Shown: positions 33,827-43,556, numbered from the stretch's first letter. The stretch is 48,854 nucleotides of DNA from an uncultured delta proteobacterium (GCA_903892415.1 CAITIQ010000239.1:1-48854), one strand, 5' to 3'. Numbers and translations: made by a program. Notes: generated by a model not told the origin, from the letters alone.

Positions 33827-34780
33827 TCAGTTCGCGGTGAAACAGACCCCGATGTTGGTGGCGAAGCTGTACGAAACACAGCTGCCACCCGCGCCACAAT
33901 CGGCGTCGGTGCAACAATATTTAAAGCACTTCCCGACCGAGTCGAAGTCGGAGTCACAGGTCATTCCCTGTTTGCAGAGCACCTTGTTGGTGTTGTCACA
34001 GGGCTCACAAACGTTTTGCGTCACCGGGTCGGCGTAGCACCTGAAGTTACCGCCGTAGTCACATACCTCATTGGGCTCGCAACCATCGTTGGTGATTGGG
34101 TTGCAGTCGTGTCCCATGTCGACGTAGTTGCTCATGCAGAAGCCGTCTGCTTCTGGGAACGTTCCGCAACTAGCGTCGAGGTCGCTCGCGTCGAAGCTGG
34201 CCTCCTCGAGGTAGAGGCACTCCCCGCCGGGGATCACCAGGCCGTTCTGATCGAGTTCACGGTACTGCACCTTCGACAGCGTGCCTTTGACGCGCGCTTT
34301 GAATTGCGTGGGGTAGGTTGGGGCCGCTTCCAAGGTCACCGTGCCCGCTACGGCCACGAGGATCTGGCCGTCCATGTCGCCCGGCTCGTAGGTCAACAGA
34401 TCAACGGCATCCCGAATCGCACCGGAGAAAATTGGCGCGTCCTCGCTGGCGAAGCTGACCAGCCCAAGGCTCGTGACTCCACCCTCCGTTGGCGAAACGA
34501 TCACCACCTCCGGCTCGTTGCTGCCAGCACTAGGCGAGAACTCGAAGCCAACGCCGTTGGCGCTGTAGAGCTTGTCTCCGCCGGCGTAGGTAATGAGCGT
34601 ACAGCCCTCTGGAACGACGGGACTTCCCCCCTGACCGCCGCCACCCGCTTCAGGCGAGCCGGCTGTGCCGCCCTGGCCACCGTTACCGCCGCTGTTGCCT
34701 CCGCTGCCTCCGCCACCGGAGCCAGAATCCCCGCAGGCAACCATCACCAGACATAGCGAAAGACAGCCAAGTCGAAGCAT
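33827..34780 (-). CDS. Cys-rich lipoprotein with Gly/Ser linker
   Basis: The protein has 317 residues from the ATG at 34780. MLRLGCLSLCLVMVAC is a lipoprotein signal, with Cys16 acylated and GDSG following. A Gly/Ser/Asn linker runs to about residue 55. A beta-rich middle region (LITYAGGDKLYSANGVGFEF, VAVAGTVTLEAAPTYPTQFK) is followed by a Cys-rich C-terminus with CEPNEVCDYGGNFRC and CCTDADCGAGGSC. It is the first gene of the operon and ends seven bases before the radical SAM start. Its co-transcription with intracellular enzymes is unusual. No named family is recognised beyond the myxobacterial lipoprotein style. Confidence 0.82.
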   Translation of the reverse strand: MLRLGCLSLCLVMVACGDSGSGGGGSGGNSGGNGGQGGTAGSPEAGGGGQGGSPVVPEGCTLITYAGGDKLYSANGVGFEFSPSAGSNEPEVVIVSPTEGGVTSLGLVSFASEDAPIFSGAIRDAVDLLTYEPGDMDGQILVAVAGTVTLEAAPTYPTQFKARVKGTLSKVQYRELDQNGLVIPGGECLYLEEASFDASDLDASCGTFPEADGFCMSNYVDMGHDCNPITNDGCEPNEVCDYGGNFRCYADPVTQNVCEPCDNTNKVLCKQGMTCDSDFDSVGKCFKYCCTDADCGAGGSCVSYSFATNIGVCFTAN

Positions 34781-34880
34781 GAGCGCAGCATAGCGGCATT
34801 TCCCGAGTAGGTGTCTGCCCCCTTCGCGCGCTGACAATCATGGATTGCGGCACGCGGCGTGGGGAAGTAGTGTCGGCCCT

Positions 34881-35741
34881 GTGAACGCAGACGCATCTCA
34901 GGTCACTCATCTGCCGCTGTTTCGTAACCTGGACCAAGCGGCGCTCGCGCCCCTGTTCAAGGCCTTCAAGAGCCGAACCTTGCCGAAGGGCGAGGTGCTC
35001 TTTCGCGCCGGAGAGGTCTCCAAGGTCTTTCAACTGCTTGCGGCGGGAGAGCTGTCGCTCGCTGAGCCTGGCGAGCCGCCGATCGTGCTGCGACCGGTCT
35101 CGCCCATCGGCGAGCTCGGGGCGCTCGCTGGTTTGCCGCGTAACGCGACGGCAACGGCCCTGACCGAGGTCACCGTGCTCGAGCTGCCGTCGGCTGAACT
35201 TACCGTCCTGCTCGACGCTACGCCGGCCCTTGCGCTTGGCTTTTATCGCAACTTGATCGAGGTGGTGGCGGACAAAGTACGGCGCGACAAAGGTCGCACC
35301 GACGAGATCCGCTCCAATCTGATTCGCACGCAGAAGTCGATGAAGGAGCTGCGTGACATCGTGCTCTCGGCCGAGGAGACTTCGCTCTCGCAGCCGCTGT
35401 GCGACAAGCTCGACGAGCTGATTGAGAAGAATCGGCGCGGCCACTATCGGGTTGCACCCACGGTCACGCACCCCGCGGAGCTGCGGCTCGAGGGCAAGAA
35501 GGTCGCTATCGTGGAGTTGTCCGAGGGCTTCCTCAAGCTTTCGAATGACGCGGGCTTTGACGCAGGGACCGAGGTCTCCGGCGTTCTTTCGCTGCCCCGC
35601 CATGAGCTGGCAGTGAGCGGCCGGGTGGAGCGAGTTGGCACCGACGGCGCGCTGCTCAAGCTGGATCTCTTGATCGAGGAGTACAAAACCGCGCTCTCGG
35701 CCTACATGACCGAGCTGCAGATGCTCGACTTCGTGGTCTGA
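34881..35741 (+). CDS. cyclic-nucleotide-binding protein with PilZ-like C-terminal domain
   Basis: The protein has 286 residues from a GTG at 34881; a TTG at 34845 would add 12. Residues 8-130 have the cNMP fold: HLPLFRNLDQAALAPLFKAF, GEVLFRAGEVSKVFQLLAAG, and PIGELGALAGLPRNATATAL in the phosphate-binding cassette region. A helical linker follows, then a C-terminal region of about 100 residues (HYRVAPTVTHPAELRLEGKK, AIVELSEGFLKLS) with PilZ-like order. The PilZ RxxxR and DxSxxG motifs are degenerate (ELSEG), so c-di-GMP binding is doubtful. There is no DNA-binding domain. It is divergent from the lipoprotein operon with about 100 bp between. Confidence 0.8.
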   Translation: MNADASQVTHLPLFRNLDQAALAPLFKAFKSRTLPKGEVLFRAGEVSKVFQLLAAGELSLAEPGEPPIVLRPVSPIGELGALAGLPRNATATALTEVTVLELPSAELTVLLDATPALALGFYRNLIEVVADKVRRDKGRTDEIRSNLIRTQKSMKELRDIVLSAEETSLSQPLCDKLDELIEKNRRGHYRVAPTVTHPAELRLEGKKVAIVELSEGFLKLSNDAGFDAGTEVSGVLSLPRHELAVSGRVERVGTDGALLKLDLLIEEYKTALSAYMTELQMLDFVV

Positions 35742-35769
35742 GTACCGCCGCTGCGAATAGCGCCGAAGA

Positions 35770-35802
35770 AAGCGCCCCGCTCCGAATCCGGACGGGGCGC
35801 TT
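35770..35802. terminator. bidirectional hairpin terminator between cNMP and TamB genes
   Basis: AAGCGCCCCG (35770-35779) pairs with CGGGGCGCTT (35793-35802). Inside, TCCG and CGGA add four pairs with an AATC loop and one bulged C. The hairpin lies 28 bp past the cNMP gene stop and 61 bp past the TamB stop in the other direction. U-tracts are short, so strength rests on the stem. Confidence 0.68.
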
Positions 35803-35814
35803 GGCGTTTGGGGC

Positions 35815-35840
35815 GAGCAACTGTTCCGAGCAACTGTTCC
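35815..35840. repeat. 13-bp perfect tandem duplication
   Basis: GAGCAACTGTTCC occurs twice with no spacer at 35815-35827 and 35828-35840, just after the terminator and in the 3' UTR of tamB. It looks like a slippage product. No function is evident. Confidence 0.85.
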
Positions 35841-35863
35841 GCGCGCGCGGCCGCTTGGCGCCG

Positions 35864-38800
35864 CTAGTCCGTGCTCGACCACTCGAGCATGAGCCCGGGT
35901 CCACCGCCACCGCGTGAGCCTGCAGCAACGCCAACGCCGAACATCAGCCGTGGTTCGTTGGTGAACAGATAGTCCACCTCAACCTCGGCATCGCTGCGCC
36001 CGATGCCTTCGGGGCGCATGGTCGCCTTGAAGCGAGCGTCGCCATCGGCAAAGAAGCGCTCAGCGTCGTAGTTCTCAATTCGACCGTAGGCGCGGTGCTG
36101 ATCGTACGGATCGCCCCAGCCGCTCACGCGATCGAGGAACAAGAGATGCGGCAGGTTGACCGCGATGAAGCTCAGTACGAGCAGGCCTTGATGCTGCGGG
36201 AAGTCCACCGTCACCGACTCCGGCATATCGGGCCCGCTGACGAAGCGCTCGCGGCCCTCGTTGTGCATTGCCAAGAGGTCGAAGAGTGCGCCTGGGCTTC
36301 CTGCGCCCGAGATCACTGTCTTGCGATCCGAGAGCGGACCGGTCATCTGGATCTTCACCGATTGCCCGGCGCTCTTCTCCGAGATCCCGCGCAGCGCCCA
36401 GGGCTCCAGCTTCTTCTCGAAGGTAAGGTCGACGTGACCCGCCGGATGAGCGTCATCAAAGACGAAGGAGCCCGCAGTTAGCGGGTGTACGCCGCCTCCC
36501 AGCGACAGCTCGCCCTTGCTCATCACCAGCTTGCCGCGAATGGTCCGCTCCGAGCCGCGAATGGCCACGTTGAGTTGGCCGCTCGTGGTGAAGTCGATCG
36601 GAGACTGAAAGACGCGCGCTCCCGGGTGAACGCGAAGCGAGATGTCGGTGCCTGTTGGCTCTGCTGCGCTGGCTGCATCCGCCGGAGCCTCTTTTGCGGC
36701 GCGCTCCTTGGCCAGTCGCTCGGTCACGCTCGCCGGAACCGGTAGCTTTCCGCGTTCGCTCTCTTTGCCGGTGACATCGATCAGATCTCCCGCGTGCACG
36801 TCCTCGGGTTGATGGGCCTTCTCGAAGCGGTCGGGGAAGAGCGCCTCCAGCTTGTCGACATCGACCTGCACGGCGCGAATCGGCTTCGACAGATCGGCTT
36901 CGACGCGGACGTCGGCGCTCAGCGTGCCTCGCGGGGCATCGGCCATACCGATGTTCTTGGTGCCAAAGAGTAGCCACTTGCTGGCCTCGATTCGAAGCTT
37001 CGCGGTCTGCGGCTTGAGCTTCGTGAGGTTGATCGCTCCGCTGATCTTCAGGGTTCGGTTCTTCTCCTGCTGGTCGCTCTCTTTGGCCGAGAGTTGCTGC
37101 AACGTGACCGTGTCCCCCTGGGCCGCAAGTTCGAGCAGCACGTCGCTCACGACTCGTTTGGTGCCGGGGATCGGCACGTTGCCGCTGAGCTTCAGCAGGC
37201 CGTCGAGGCCACCTTGCTTGACCACCGTCTTGCCTTCGACCTTCTCCAGCTCCACCTCTGCTTTGAGGTTGGCATTCAGCTTTCCGCTGGGCTCGACAGG
37301 GAGCTTTTCGGAGACGAGCTTGGGCAGCAGATCCCGGAGGTCCACTTGATCTCCCTCGAGACCCGCGTGGATCGGAAGCGGAGCTCCGCTATCCGAGAAG
37401 CCTTTGAGCGCCGCGCGGGGGACGCTTGCGACGAGCTTGAGCGGCGGTTCTTTGCCCGAGCCCCAGCCCACGACGGCGCTCAGCTGCTCACTGCTGATGT
37501 CGAGTTTGATCTGTGCGCCACCGTCGGTGCCACTCCACATCGGCACGGCGTTGACCTGTAGATCGACGTTGGCCAAGACGTTCTTTGCGCTGCCGTGAAG
37601 CTTGCCGGCGCCGCTCAAGCGGCCGGGCAGGCTTTGCACCTTACCGCTCAGCGGCGCGAGGCTTGCGAGGCTGCGTTCGGGAATGGTCAGCTCGAGGTTG
37701 AGCGCCGGATCCAGCCCTTGCTTGATTCGGGTGAGCAGCCCTGTTCCGGCTACGCCAAGCGAGCCGGCGATCGCGGCGAGGGGCTCGCCCTCGAGCGTCG
37801 TTGCCAGGTTGACGGTGGTGGTGTCGCCGCCCAAATCCGCCTGCAGTTTGAGCGCCAAGGGGCCGGCCTGGCCCTCATTGCGCGCTGGGTTCAGCTTGTT
37901 CAGCAGCCCCGCCGCCTCGAGGCTGAGCTCGGCCAAGAGATCGCGTCGATTGCCGTGCACATGCGCCCTCGCCGATACCTTGCCGCCAACGGCGCGCACC
38001 CGCGCAAGCTTCTCGACGTCCGGCAGCTTGCTGAGATCGAGAGGCCCAACGTCAACCATCGCGTCGTAGGTGAGGGCGTTGAGCCCGCCTTGTGCGACCG
38101 AGTAGGGGAGATGAAGCGCGAGCTTGGAGCGGACGGTTTTTTCGGAGGCCGCATCGATGAAGACCGCCAGCTCTCCAGCGAAGTCCGCCGAGGTTTTGGG
38201 GCCAGGCGTTAGTTCGCCCTCCAACGAAAGCTTGGAGACTAGCTTGGGGTTGTCGGGCGCGAGCAGCGGCCCCTTGGCCGTGAGCTTCACGCTGCCCGAT
38301 GGGTTGGCAAAGCTGCCGAACGCGTGAACGCTCGCCTCGAGGTCGGCTTGCGGGAGCTTCTTGCCCTCTAGCGCGCTCGGCGGCACGAACGTGAGCAGCT
38401 CCGACAAGGCGCGATTCGGCAAGGAGAGCCGCACGTCGAAGGGTCGCGAATCATCGAGCTTGCGCTCGGTCTCGTTGAGCACGATCGGCACCTCGCCGGC
38501 GATCGTCAGAAAGGCCTCGCGTGTTGCGGCGTCACGAGCATCGAGCGTCAAGCGCGCCGTGCGCGGGTCCACGTGGGCCACGAGCTCGGCGCGCACGCGT
38601 CGCCCGCCGTCTTTGCGTGAGGTGGTAACGTCCGCACGCAAATCCAGGATCGGCTCGGCACGCGTGCCCTTGGCTTTGACGTGCAGGTTGATACCGGCAT
38701 CGAGTCCGAGCGTCTTGGGCAGGTAGCGGCCGCGCAACGCCAAGATCGACGAAAGCCGGAGCCCGGTCACATCGATGTCGGCCTCGCCGCCCTCGAGCAC

Positions 38801-40540
38801 CAGCGACTTCTCGTTCTTGTCAGGGTCGCCTTTGCGCAAGGAGACGTCGGCGCGAAGTCCGACTTTGCCGCCCAACGCTTTGAGCGCCGTCGCTCCCGCG
38901 GTGACCCGTAAACTGCCGCCAACCGCGCCCTTTACCTTGATATGCAGATCATCTTCCGGCAGCTCTACCGTACGCAGCGGCAACTTCGTTGAGATCGGGA
39001 TGCCTGCTGCCGCAAGCTCGCTCAGCAGCTGACCGACGTCCCCCGAGAGCCGCACCGTGGCGTCCACCTCTTTGCTCGCGCGGTCGAAGGTCCCGGTGGC
39101 GTGAAGCTTTTGCCCGAGGGCAGCCACCTTGAGCGACTCGATGGTCACGGCGTTGCCTTTGAGCTGCAGATCTCCGTCTACGCTCTGGATGGGGACGCCG
39201 CGCACAGAAACGTCGGTGAGATTGAGCTTCGCTCGCGTATCGATTGCCTCGGCTGATTTGCCGGAGCCGTTGGCCTGCAGCGACAAAGAAGCGATCTTGA
39301 TCGGCGGGACTTTCCCTTCGGGATCGGCTAGCAGCTCTGTCGTGTCGATGTCGGTCACGGTCAAGCTGACGTCGTGAACCGGTGAATCGGAGCGGCTCGC
39401 GTTGAGCTTGCCCAGCAGCTTTACCTGGGCCTTGCCGCTGCTTAGCGCGAGGTCGATGCGCGGCTCACCACCCTCCTCGCGGATGCGCGTCCCAAGATCG
39501 ACATCGTGTTTGAGCAGCTCTCGGCCCAGGAACTCGTTGAGCTTGGCAGCGTCCAAGTGCAAGCCCACGACCTCCCCAGCGGGCGCACCTTTGAGCGCTC
39601 CGTCTTCCAACGCGCCGTGCACGTTGACGGCTGCCAGCGACACAGCGTCGAGCGCAAGTTTTCCCAACGAAACGTCGAGTCCCTCGGCACCGAGCGTGAG
39701 CGTCACGCCCTCCCAGCGCACCGGAAAGGAGCGCTTGCCGATCTTGGGTATCTCCGCCGCGACCTCAGCGGAAAGCGGCAGGACGGTGACCGCGCCTTTG
39801 CCCTCGACCAACTCGAGCTTCACGCCAGTTTTGATCGTCTCGACCCCGACCGAAAGTCCGGTGGGCTTTTCAATCCCGAGCGAGAGGGTGATCGGATCGA
39901 GCAGCACGCTAAAGTTCTTGCTAGCCGGCGTGGTTCGAACGCTGCCGGCAATCCCGAGATCGCTAACGCGCGTCTTGGAGCCGTCCGCGTTGCTAATGCT
40001 GACGTCGATGTTCTCCACCGTGAGTTTGCGGATGTCGATCGTCTTCTCGATCGGCTTGCTGATGAAGATGTTGGTGAGATTGGAGCTGCCATCCTCGTTC
40101 TTGATGATGTCGACCGACACGTCGCGCAGGACGAAGCTGTCGATCGGAACCACCGGCCCGCCGAGCTCCTTCCATGCGAGGGCCAACGTCAGCTCGCCGA
40201 CGGCGATCGCCGTGCGACCTTCCTTGTCCTGCACCTTGAAGCCACCGATCGAGATCGGCCCGAGCAGCTCATAATCGAGCGAGTCGATCGAGATGGTTCC
40301 GTTGAAACGCTTCTGCAAGCCGGCGGTCAGCTTCTGTTTGACGAAGCCTTTGCCGCTGTCGGTGGTGAGGTAGAAGACCGCGCCAGCGAGCAGCAGCACG
40401 ACGCCGAGCACGAACACGAAAAGTCCGCGGGCGATCCGGAACAGCCAGCCGCGCTTCTTCTTCGGGCGTTTGGCGGTAGGGGAGGGAGGCTTGGTTTGGC
40501 CTTCGCTCTTCGAATCGTTCTCGGCTGCCGCGTCGCTCAT
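35864..40540 (-). CDS. tamB: TamB-like AsmA-superfamily translocation/assembly protein
   Basis: The protein has 1558 residues. A Lys/Arg cluster (KRPKKKR) leads into one membrane helix at residues 31-58, and the rest is periplasmic. Long stretches of alternating beta strands with Leu/Val/Asp/Gly and repeats such as VELVAHVDPRTARLTLDARD give the beta-taco groove typical of TamB and AsmA proteins, which conduct phospholipids or aid outer-membrane protein assembly. The C-terminal 300 residues (ISLRVHPGARVFQSPIDFTT, KTVISGAGSPGALFDLLAMH) fit the DUF490/TamB domain. The start directly abuts the stop of the Omp85 gene (no gap), so they are coupled as TamA-TamB pairs usually are. Confidence 0.93.
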   Translation of the reverse strand: MSDAAAENDSKSEGQTKPPSPTAKRPKKKRGWLFRIARGLFVFVLGVVLLLAGAVFYLTTDSGKGFVKQKLTAGLQKRFNGTISIDSLDYELLGPISIGGFKVQDKEGRTAIAVGELTLALAWKELGGPVVPIDSFVLRDVSVDIIKNEDGSSNLTNIFISKPIEKTIDIRKLTVENIDVSISNADGSKTRVSDLGIAGSVRTTPASKNFSVLLDPITLSLGIEKPTGLSVGVETIKTGVKLELVEGKGAVTVLPLSAEVAAEIPKIGKRSFPVRWEGVTLTLGAEGLDVSLGKLALDAVSLAAVNVHGALEDGALKGAPAGEVVGLHLDAAKLNEFLGRELLKHDVDLGTRIREEGGEPRIDLALSSGKAQVKLLGKLNASRSDSPVHDVSLTVTDIDTTELLADPEGKVPPIKIASLSLQANGSGKSAEAIDTRAKLNLTDVSVRGVPIQSVDGDLQLKGNAVTIESLKVAALGQKLHATGTFDRASKEVDATVRLSGDVGQLLSELAAAGIPISTKLPLRTVELPEDDLHIKVKGAVGGSLRVTAGATALKALGGKVGLRADVSLRKGDPDKNEKSLVLEGGEADIDVTGLRLSSILALRGRYLPKTLGLDAGINLHVKAKGTRAEPILDLRADVTTSRKDGGRRVRAELVAHVDPRTARLTLDARDAATREAFLTIAGEVPIVLNETERKLDDSRPFDVRLSLPNRALSELLTFVPPSALEGKKLPQADLEASVHAFGSFANPSGSVKLTAKGPLLAPDNPKLVSKLSLEGELTPGPKTSADFAGELAVFIDAASEKTVRSKLALHLPYSVAQGGLNALTYDAMVDVGPLDLSKLPDVEKLARVRAVGGKVSARAHVHGNRRDLLAELSLEAAGLLNKLNPARNEGQAGPLALKLQADLGGDTTTVNLATTLEGEPLAAIAGSLGVAGTGLLTRIKQGLDPALNLELTIPERSLASLAPLSGKVQSLPGRLSGAGKLHGSAKNVLANVDLQVNAVPMWSGTDGGAQIKLDISSEQLSAVVGWGSGKEPPLKLVASVPRAALKGFSDSGAPLPIHAGLEGDQVDLRDLLPKLVSEKLPVEPSGKLNANLKAEVELEKVEGKTVVKQGGLDGLLKLSGNVPIPGTKRVVSDVLLELAAQGDTVTLQQLSAKESDQQEKNRTLKISGAINLTKLKPQTAKLRIEASKWLLFGTKNIGMADAPRGTLSADVRVEADLSKPIRAVQVDVDKLEALFPDRFEKAHQPEDVHAGDLIDVTGKESERGKLPVPASVTERLAKERAAKEAPADAASAAEPTGTDISLRVHPGARVFQSPIDFTTSGQLNVAIRGSERTIRGKLVMSKGELSLGGGVHPLTAGSFVFDDAHPAGHVDLTFEKKLEPWALRGISEKSAGQSVKIQMTGPLSDRKTVISGAGSPGALFDLLAMHNEGRERFVSGPDMPESVTVDFPQHQGLLVLSFIAVNLPHLLFLDRVSGWGDPYDQHRAYGRIENYDAERFFADGDARFKATMRPEGIGRSDAEVEVDYLFTNEPRLMFGVGVAAGSRGGGGPGLMLEWSSTD

Positions 40541-42571
40541 TTAGAAGGCCTCCCCGATGCGAAAGAAAACGTGAAACGGCTCAGCGTCGAGACCTTGCAA
40601 ATCCCCTTGGTGCAAGAGCCGATAGGAGACGTCTACTGCTGCCGGTAAGTACCAAATCCGTAGCCTCGCTCCGACGCCAGCGGCCACACTGGGTCCGGCG
40701 TCGAAGGGGTTGAGGTTGCCCGAGGCTCCGCCGAGATCAGCGAAGACGATTGCGCCAATCTGCTTTTGAGGCGGCAAAAAGCGCACTTCCAGCGCACTCT
40801 CGAGCAAACTCCGCCCGCCGACCTCGTAGCTCCCACAGAAGGTCTCGATGCAGCGCGTCACCACCGGTGAAAGGCGCTGGCGACCAAAGCCGCGAAAGCC
40901 GTAGTTCCCACCGCCGAACAGGCGTGCGCCGAGCGGGATGCCGTCGCCCTCGGCTAGCAACGACCATTCGGCCGAACCGCGAACCGCGACAGAGAGCGCT
41001 CGCGTGAGCGGAATGAAGCCGCGCAGATCGGGCGCGACGTTGACGAAGGGGTGGTCCGCGGGGGCCGCAGCGCTCACCGGGTTGGCCCGCAGGAAGAGCG
41101 CCGCGAAGCCTCCCTTCATCGGCTCGATCGGGTCATCCCGGCGATCCAAAATGAAGGCGATATCCAGCTCCGGGCTTACCGTCAGCTCGTTCTCGGGCAG
41201 CGCCAGCTCACTCCGTTCGGCAGCGCTGAACGGTCCAAAGCTCTCGGAGAGCTCGACGAAGGCGAGCACGTCAACGTCGAGGAAGATGCCCTTGTCGAAG
41301 GTGGTTCGCGCGCCCACGCCCGTGCTGCCGCGGTGAAGGAAGGCGCCGGGGAACAGCGTGCCCTGATAGCGCAACGTGGTTCGCAAATCGCCGAGGCGCC
41401 CGAGCACCCCAGGATGAACCGAACGCAGCGTGGCCTCGCCATAAGGCCCAACCCGCTCCTCGAGCGGCGAGCCGAAAAGCCAACCAAAGCCAGCCCGGCC
41501 CTCGAACACGAGGTGATGCGCTGGTCCAAACAGATTTCGCAGCCAGAGCGTGCCTGCGAGAAAGGTATCCGCGCGCGCCGGATCGATCTCGAAGCCCGCG
41601 CGCAGTTTGATGGTCTGACTCGGACTCTCGACCACGTGCAAAGTGATGTTGATGGTGCTCGGCAGCTTGCGAGGAACGAGGTTTCCTTCCGCGTCCACCT
41701 GCTCATCGCGCAGCTCTCCGCCGCTATCCGGCGCGGTGCCCGGCGCAATGAACTTGATGTCTGAGTCCACGCGCACGAACGCCGCAGCGTACGCGCCGGT
41801 ATCCAACAGATCGCGCACCACGCTCTCGCGCAGCTCTTCAGAGTAAGGTGCTCCTGAGACGAGCCCGCTGCGCGCGATCACGTCGGCCGCTGGGATCTTG
41901 TAGTTGCCCTGTACGACGATGTTCCCGATCACCGTCTTGGGTCCTGCGTCGACGAAGTAGTGGAGATCGAGCTTGCGCGCCTGCTTGTCGAGGTACACGC
42001 GGTGGTACACGTTGGCGTGACCGTAGCCGCGCCGGCGCAGGTACTCCTGCATGTCGATGCGGGCCTTGCGCGACTCCTCGAGGTCGATCTCGCTCTCTTC
42101 GCTCTTGTGTCGAAGAAAGCCGTTGAGCGACTCTCCCTCTTCGTCCGGAGCGAAGCGAACGACGACCTGCCCGAGCTTGTAGCGAGCGTTCTCCTTGACG
42201 CGAAAGGTCACCGACGCTTTTCCGTCCTCGGGGTCGAAGCTGGTGCTCGCCGGTGAGACCTCAACGTCGAAGTAGCCGCGCTGTTGCCAGTAGGCCTCGA
42301 TGCGCCGTCGGTCCTCCGCCTCTTTGAACGGGCTCCAGGCGCGATCCGGATTGGTCAAACTCCCGGGCCGTTCGCCCAAGCGCTCGAACAGCTCATCGTG
42401 CGCTACCACGAGCGGCGCGCTTTCGTCCGCCGGCTCGATCGTTACCTTGCGCACCAAGACGTTGGTTTCGCCCGGCACCTGGGGCGGTCGCTCTTTGCAG
42501 CCCGCAGCGAGGAGCATGAGCATCGCTACGACGAAGGCCCAAACCACTCTTATTCCCATTCGGCCTTGCAT
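40541..42571 (-). CDS. tamA: TamA-like Omp85 outer-membrane protein with lipobox
   Basis: The protein has 676 residues. The signal (IRVVWAFVVAMLMLLAAGC) ends in a lipobox-like LAAGC with Cys25 before KERPP. POTRA domains cover about residues 35-310 (YWQQRGYFDVEVSPASTSFD, PKTVIGNIVVQGNYKIPAAD). The 16-strand Omp85 barrel follows, with the family motif GGNYGFRGFGRQRL near residue 560 and a final strand ending IGEAF, where terminal Phe is the usual BAM-recognition residue. It inserts in the outer membrane and acts with TamB. Lipidated Omp85 proteins are known as TamL in Bacteroidota; a lipidated form here would be unusual. The second ATG at 42559 would shorten it by four residues and keep the lipobox. 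Confidence 0.92.
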   Translation of the reverse strand: MQGRMGIRVVWAFVVAMLMLLAAGCKERPPQVPGETNVLVRKVTIEPADESAPLVVAHDELFERLGERPGSLTNPDRAWSPFKEAEDRRRIEAYWQQRGYFDVEVSPASTSFDPEDGKASVTFRVKENARYKLGQVVVRFAPDEEGESLNGFLRHKSEESEIDLEESRKARIDMQEYLRRRGYGHANVYHRVYLDKQARKLDLHYFVDAGPKTVIGNIVVQGNYKIPAADVIARSGLVSGAPYSEELRESVVRDLLDTGAYAAAFVRVDSDIKFIAPGTAPDSGGELRDEQVDAEGNLVPRKLPSTINITLHVVESPSQTIKLRAGFEIDPARADTFLAGTLWLRNLFGPAHHLVFEGRAGFGWLFGSPLEERVGPYGEATLRSVHPGVLGRLGDLRTTLRYQGTLFPGAFLHRGSTGVGARTTFDKGIFLDVDVLAFVELSESFGPFSAAERSELALPENELTVSPELDIAFILDRRDDPIEPMKGGFAALFLRANPVSAAAPADHPFVNVAPDLRGFIPLTRALSVAVRGSAEWSLLAEGDGIPLGARLFGGGNYGFRGFGRQRLSPVVTRCIETFCGSYEVGGRSLLESALEVRFLPPQKQIGAIVFADLGGASGNLNPFDAGPSVAAGVGARLRIWYLPAAVDVSYRLLHQGDLQGLDAEPFHVFFRIGEAF

Positions 42572-42644
42572 CGCGGCGCCAGCATACCAACCGCCCGTTT
42601 TTGCCGTTAGGACTGAATCACCCCGCTCGAGACGCGGTCACGAG

Positions 42645-43484
42645 TCAAAGCGTGGCGGCGGAAAACGTATCGCACTGATTCGCAAGGCCGCTGTCGAAGC
42701 CTCGTTTGAACCAGCGCATACGCATTGCGCTGGAACCGTGGGTCCATTTCTCAGGGGCGATGCGGCCAGCAGACGCCTTCTGCAACCTGTCATCACCGAC
42801 AGCGGACGCTGCTCCCATCGCTTCTTCGATGTCGCCGTCGTCCAGCAGTTTGCGGTCCTGCGTCGTTTTGGACCACACGCCAGCGTAGCAATCGGCCTGA
42901 AGCTCCATGCGGATCGAAAGTTGGTTTTTCTCCTCCTTCGACAGGCCCTTTTGCTTTTGCCTAACGCTGCGTTCGGTGCCGAGCTGATTCTGGATGTGGT
43001 GGCCGATCTCGTGCGAGATCACGTAGGCCTGCGCAAAGTCGCCCGGGGCACCCAGCTGATCCTTCAGCGACTGGTAGAAGGTGAGGTCGATGTAGACCTT
43101 GTCATCGCCGGGACAGTAGAAGGGCCCCACCGCGCTATCAGCTTCGCCGCAGGCGCTGTCCACAGCGTCACTGAAGACCACCATCGTGGCCTTGCGATAC
43201 GGCCGATTGAACTGTTCGGGAAACAGCTTGGCCCAGGTGGCCTGGTTGTCGTCGAGGACATACGAGACGAACTCGAGCGCCTTGTCATCTGCGGCGCCGG
43301 CGGCGCGTGGTTCCTTGCCCGCGCCGCCGCTCACGGAGCGCAGTAGATCCTTTCCGAGCACAGCGCTTAGCAGCGCCAGAATCAGCGTTCCGCCAAGTCC
43401 CAGCTTGATGCCCATGCCGCGCGGCGCAGCCTGTCCGCGCCGGTCTTCGACATCCGAGCTTCGGTGTCCGGGTTGCCACTTCAT
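42645..43484 (-). CDS. ypfJ: YpfJ-family neutral zinc metallopeptidase
   Basis: The protein has 279 residues. An N-terminal membrane segment (LGLGGTLILALLSAVLG) follows a 26-residue basic N-terminus. The zinc site is ISHEIGHHIQNQ (His158, Glu159, His162), with the third ligand probably the Glu of RMELQADCYAGVW. FYCPGDDKVYIDLTFYQSL and the C-terminal SGLANQCDTFS are diagnostic of the YpfJ family (PF04228), found in many bacteria with unknown substrate. It lies 73 bp upstream of tamA on the same strand. Confidence 0.93.
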   Translation of the reverse strand: MKWQPGHRSSDVEDRRGQAAPRGMGIKLGLGGTLILALLSAVLGKDLLRSVSGGAGKEPRAAGAADDKALEFVSYVLDDNQATWAKLFPEQFNRPYRKATMVVFSDAVDSACGEADSAVGPFYCPGDDKVYIDLTFYQSLKDQLGAPGDFAQAYVISHEIGHHIQNQLGTERSVRQKQKGLSKEEKNQLSIRMELQADCYAGVWSKTTQDRKLLDDGDIEEAMGAASAVGDDRLQKASAGRIAPEKWTHGSSAMRMRWFKRGFDSGLANQCDTFSAATL

Positions 43485-43556
43485 GGTAGCGGCTTATTCA
43501 CGCCGCCGGTCGGCAGCAAGGCTCCGATCACGCGCTGGTCGCGGTGCTCCGGTTTG

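Noticed and set aside
39506..40648. 380-codon plus-strand frame opposite tamB
   Set aside because: It is antisense to the N-terminal part of TamB and to the tamA 3' end, with no domain.
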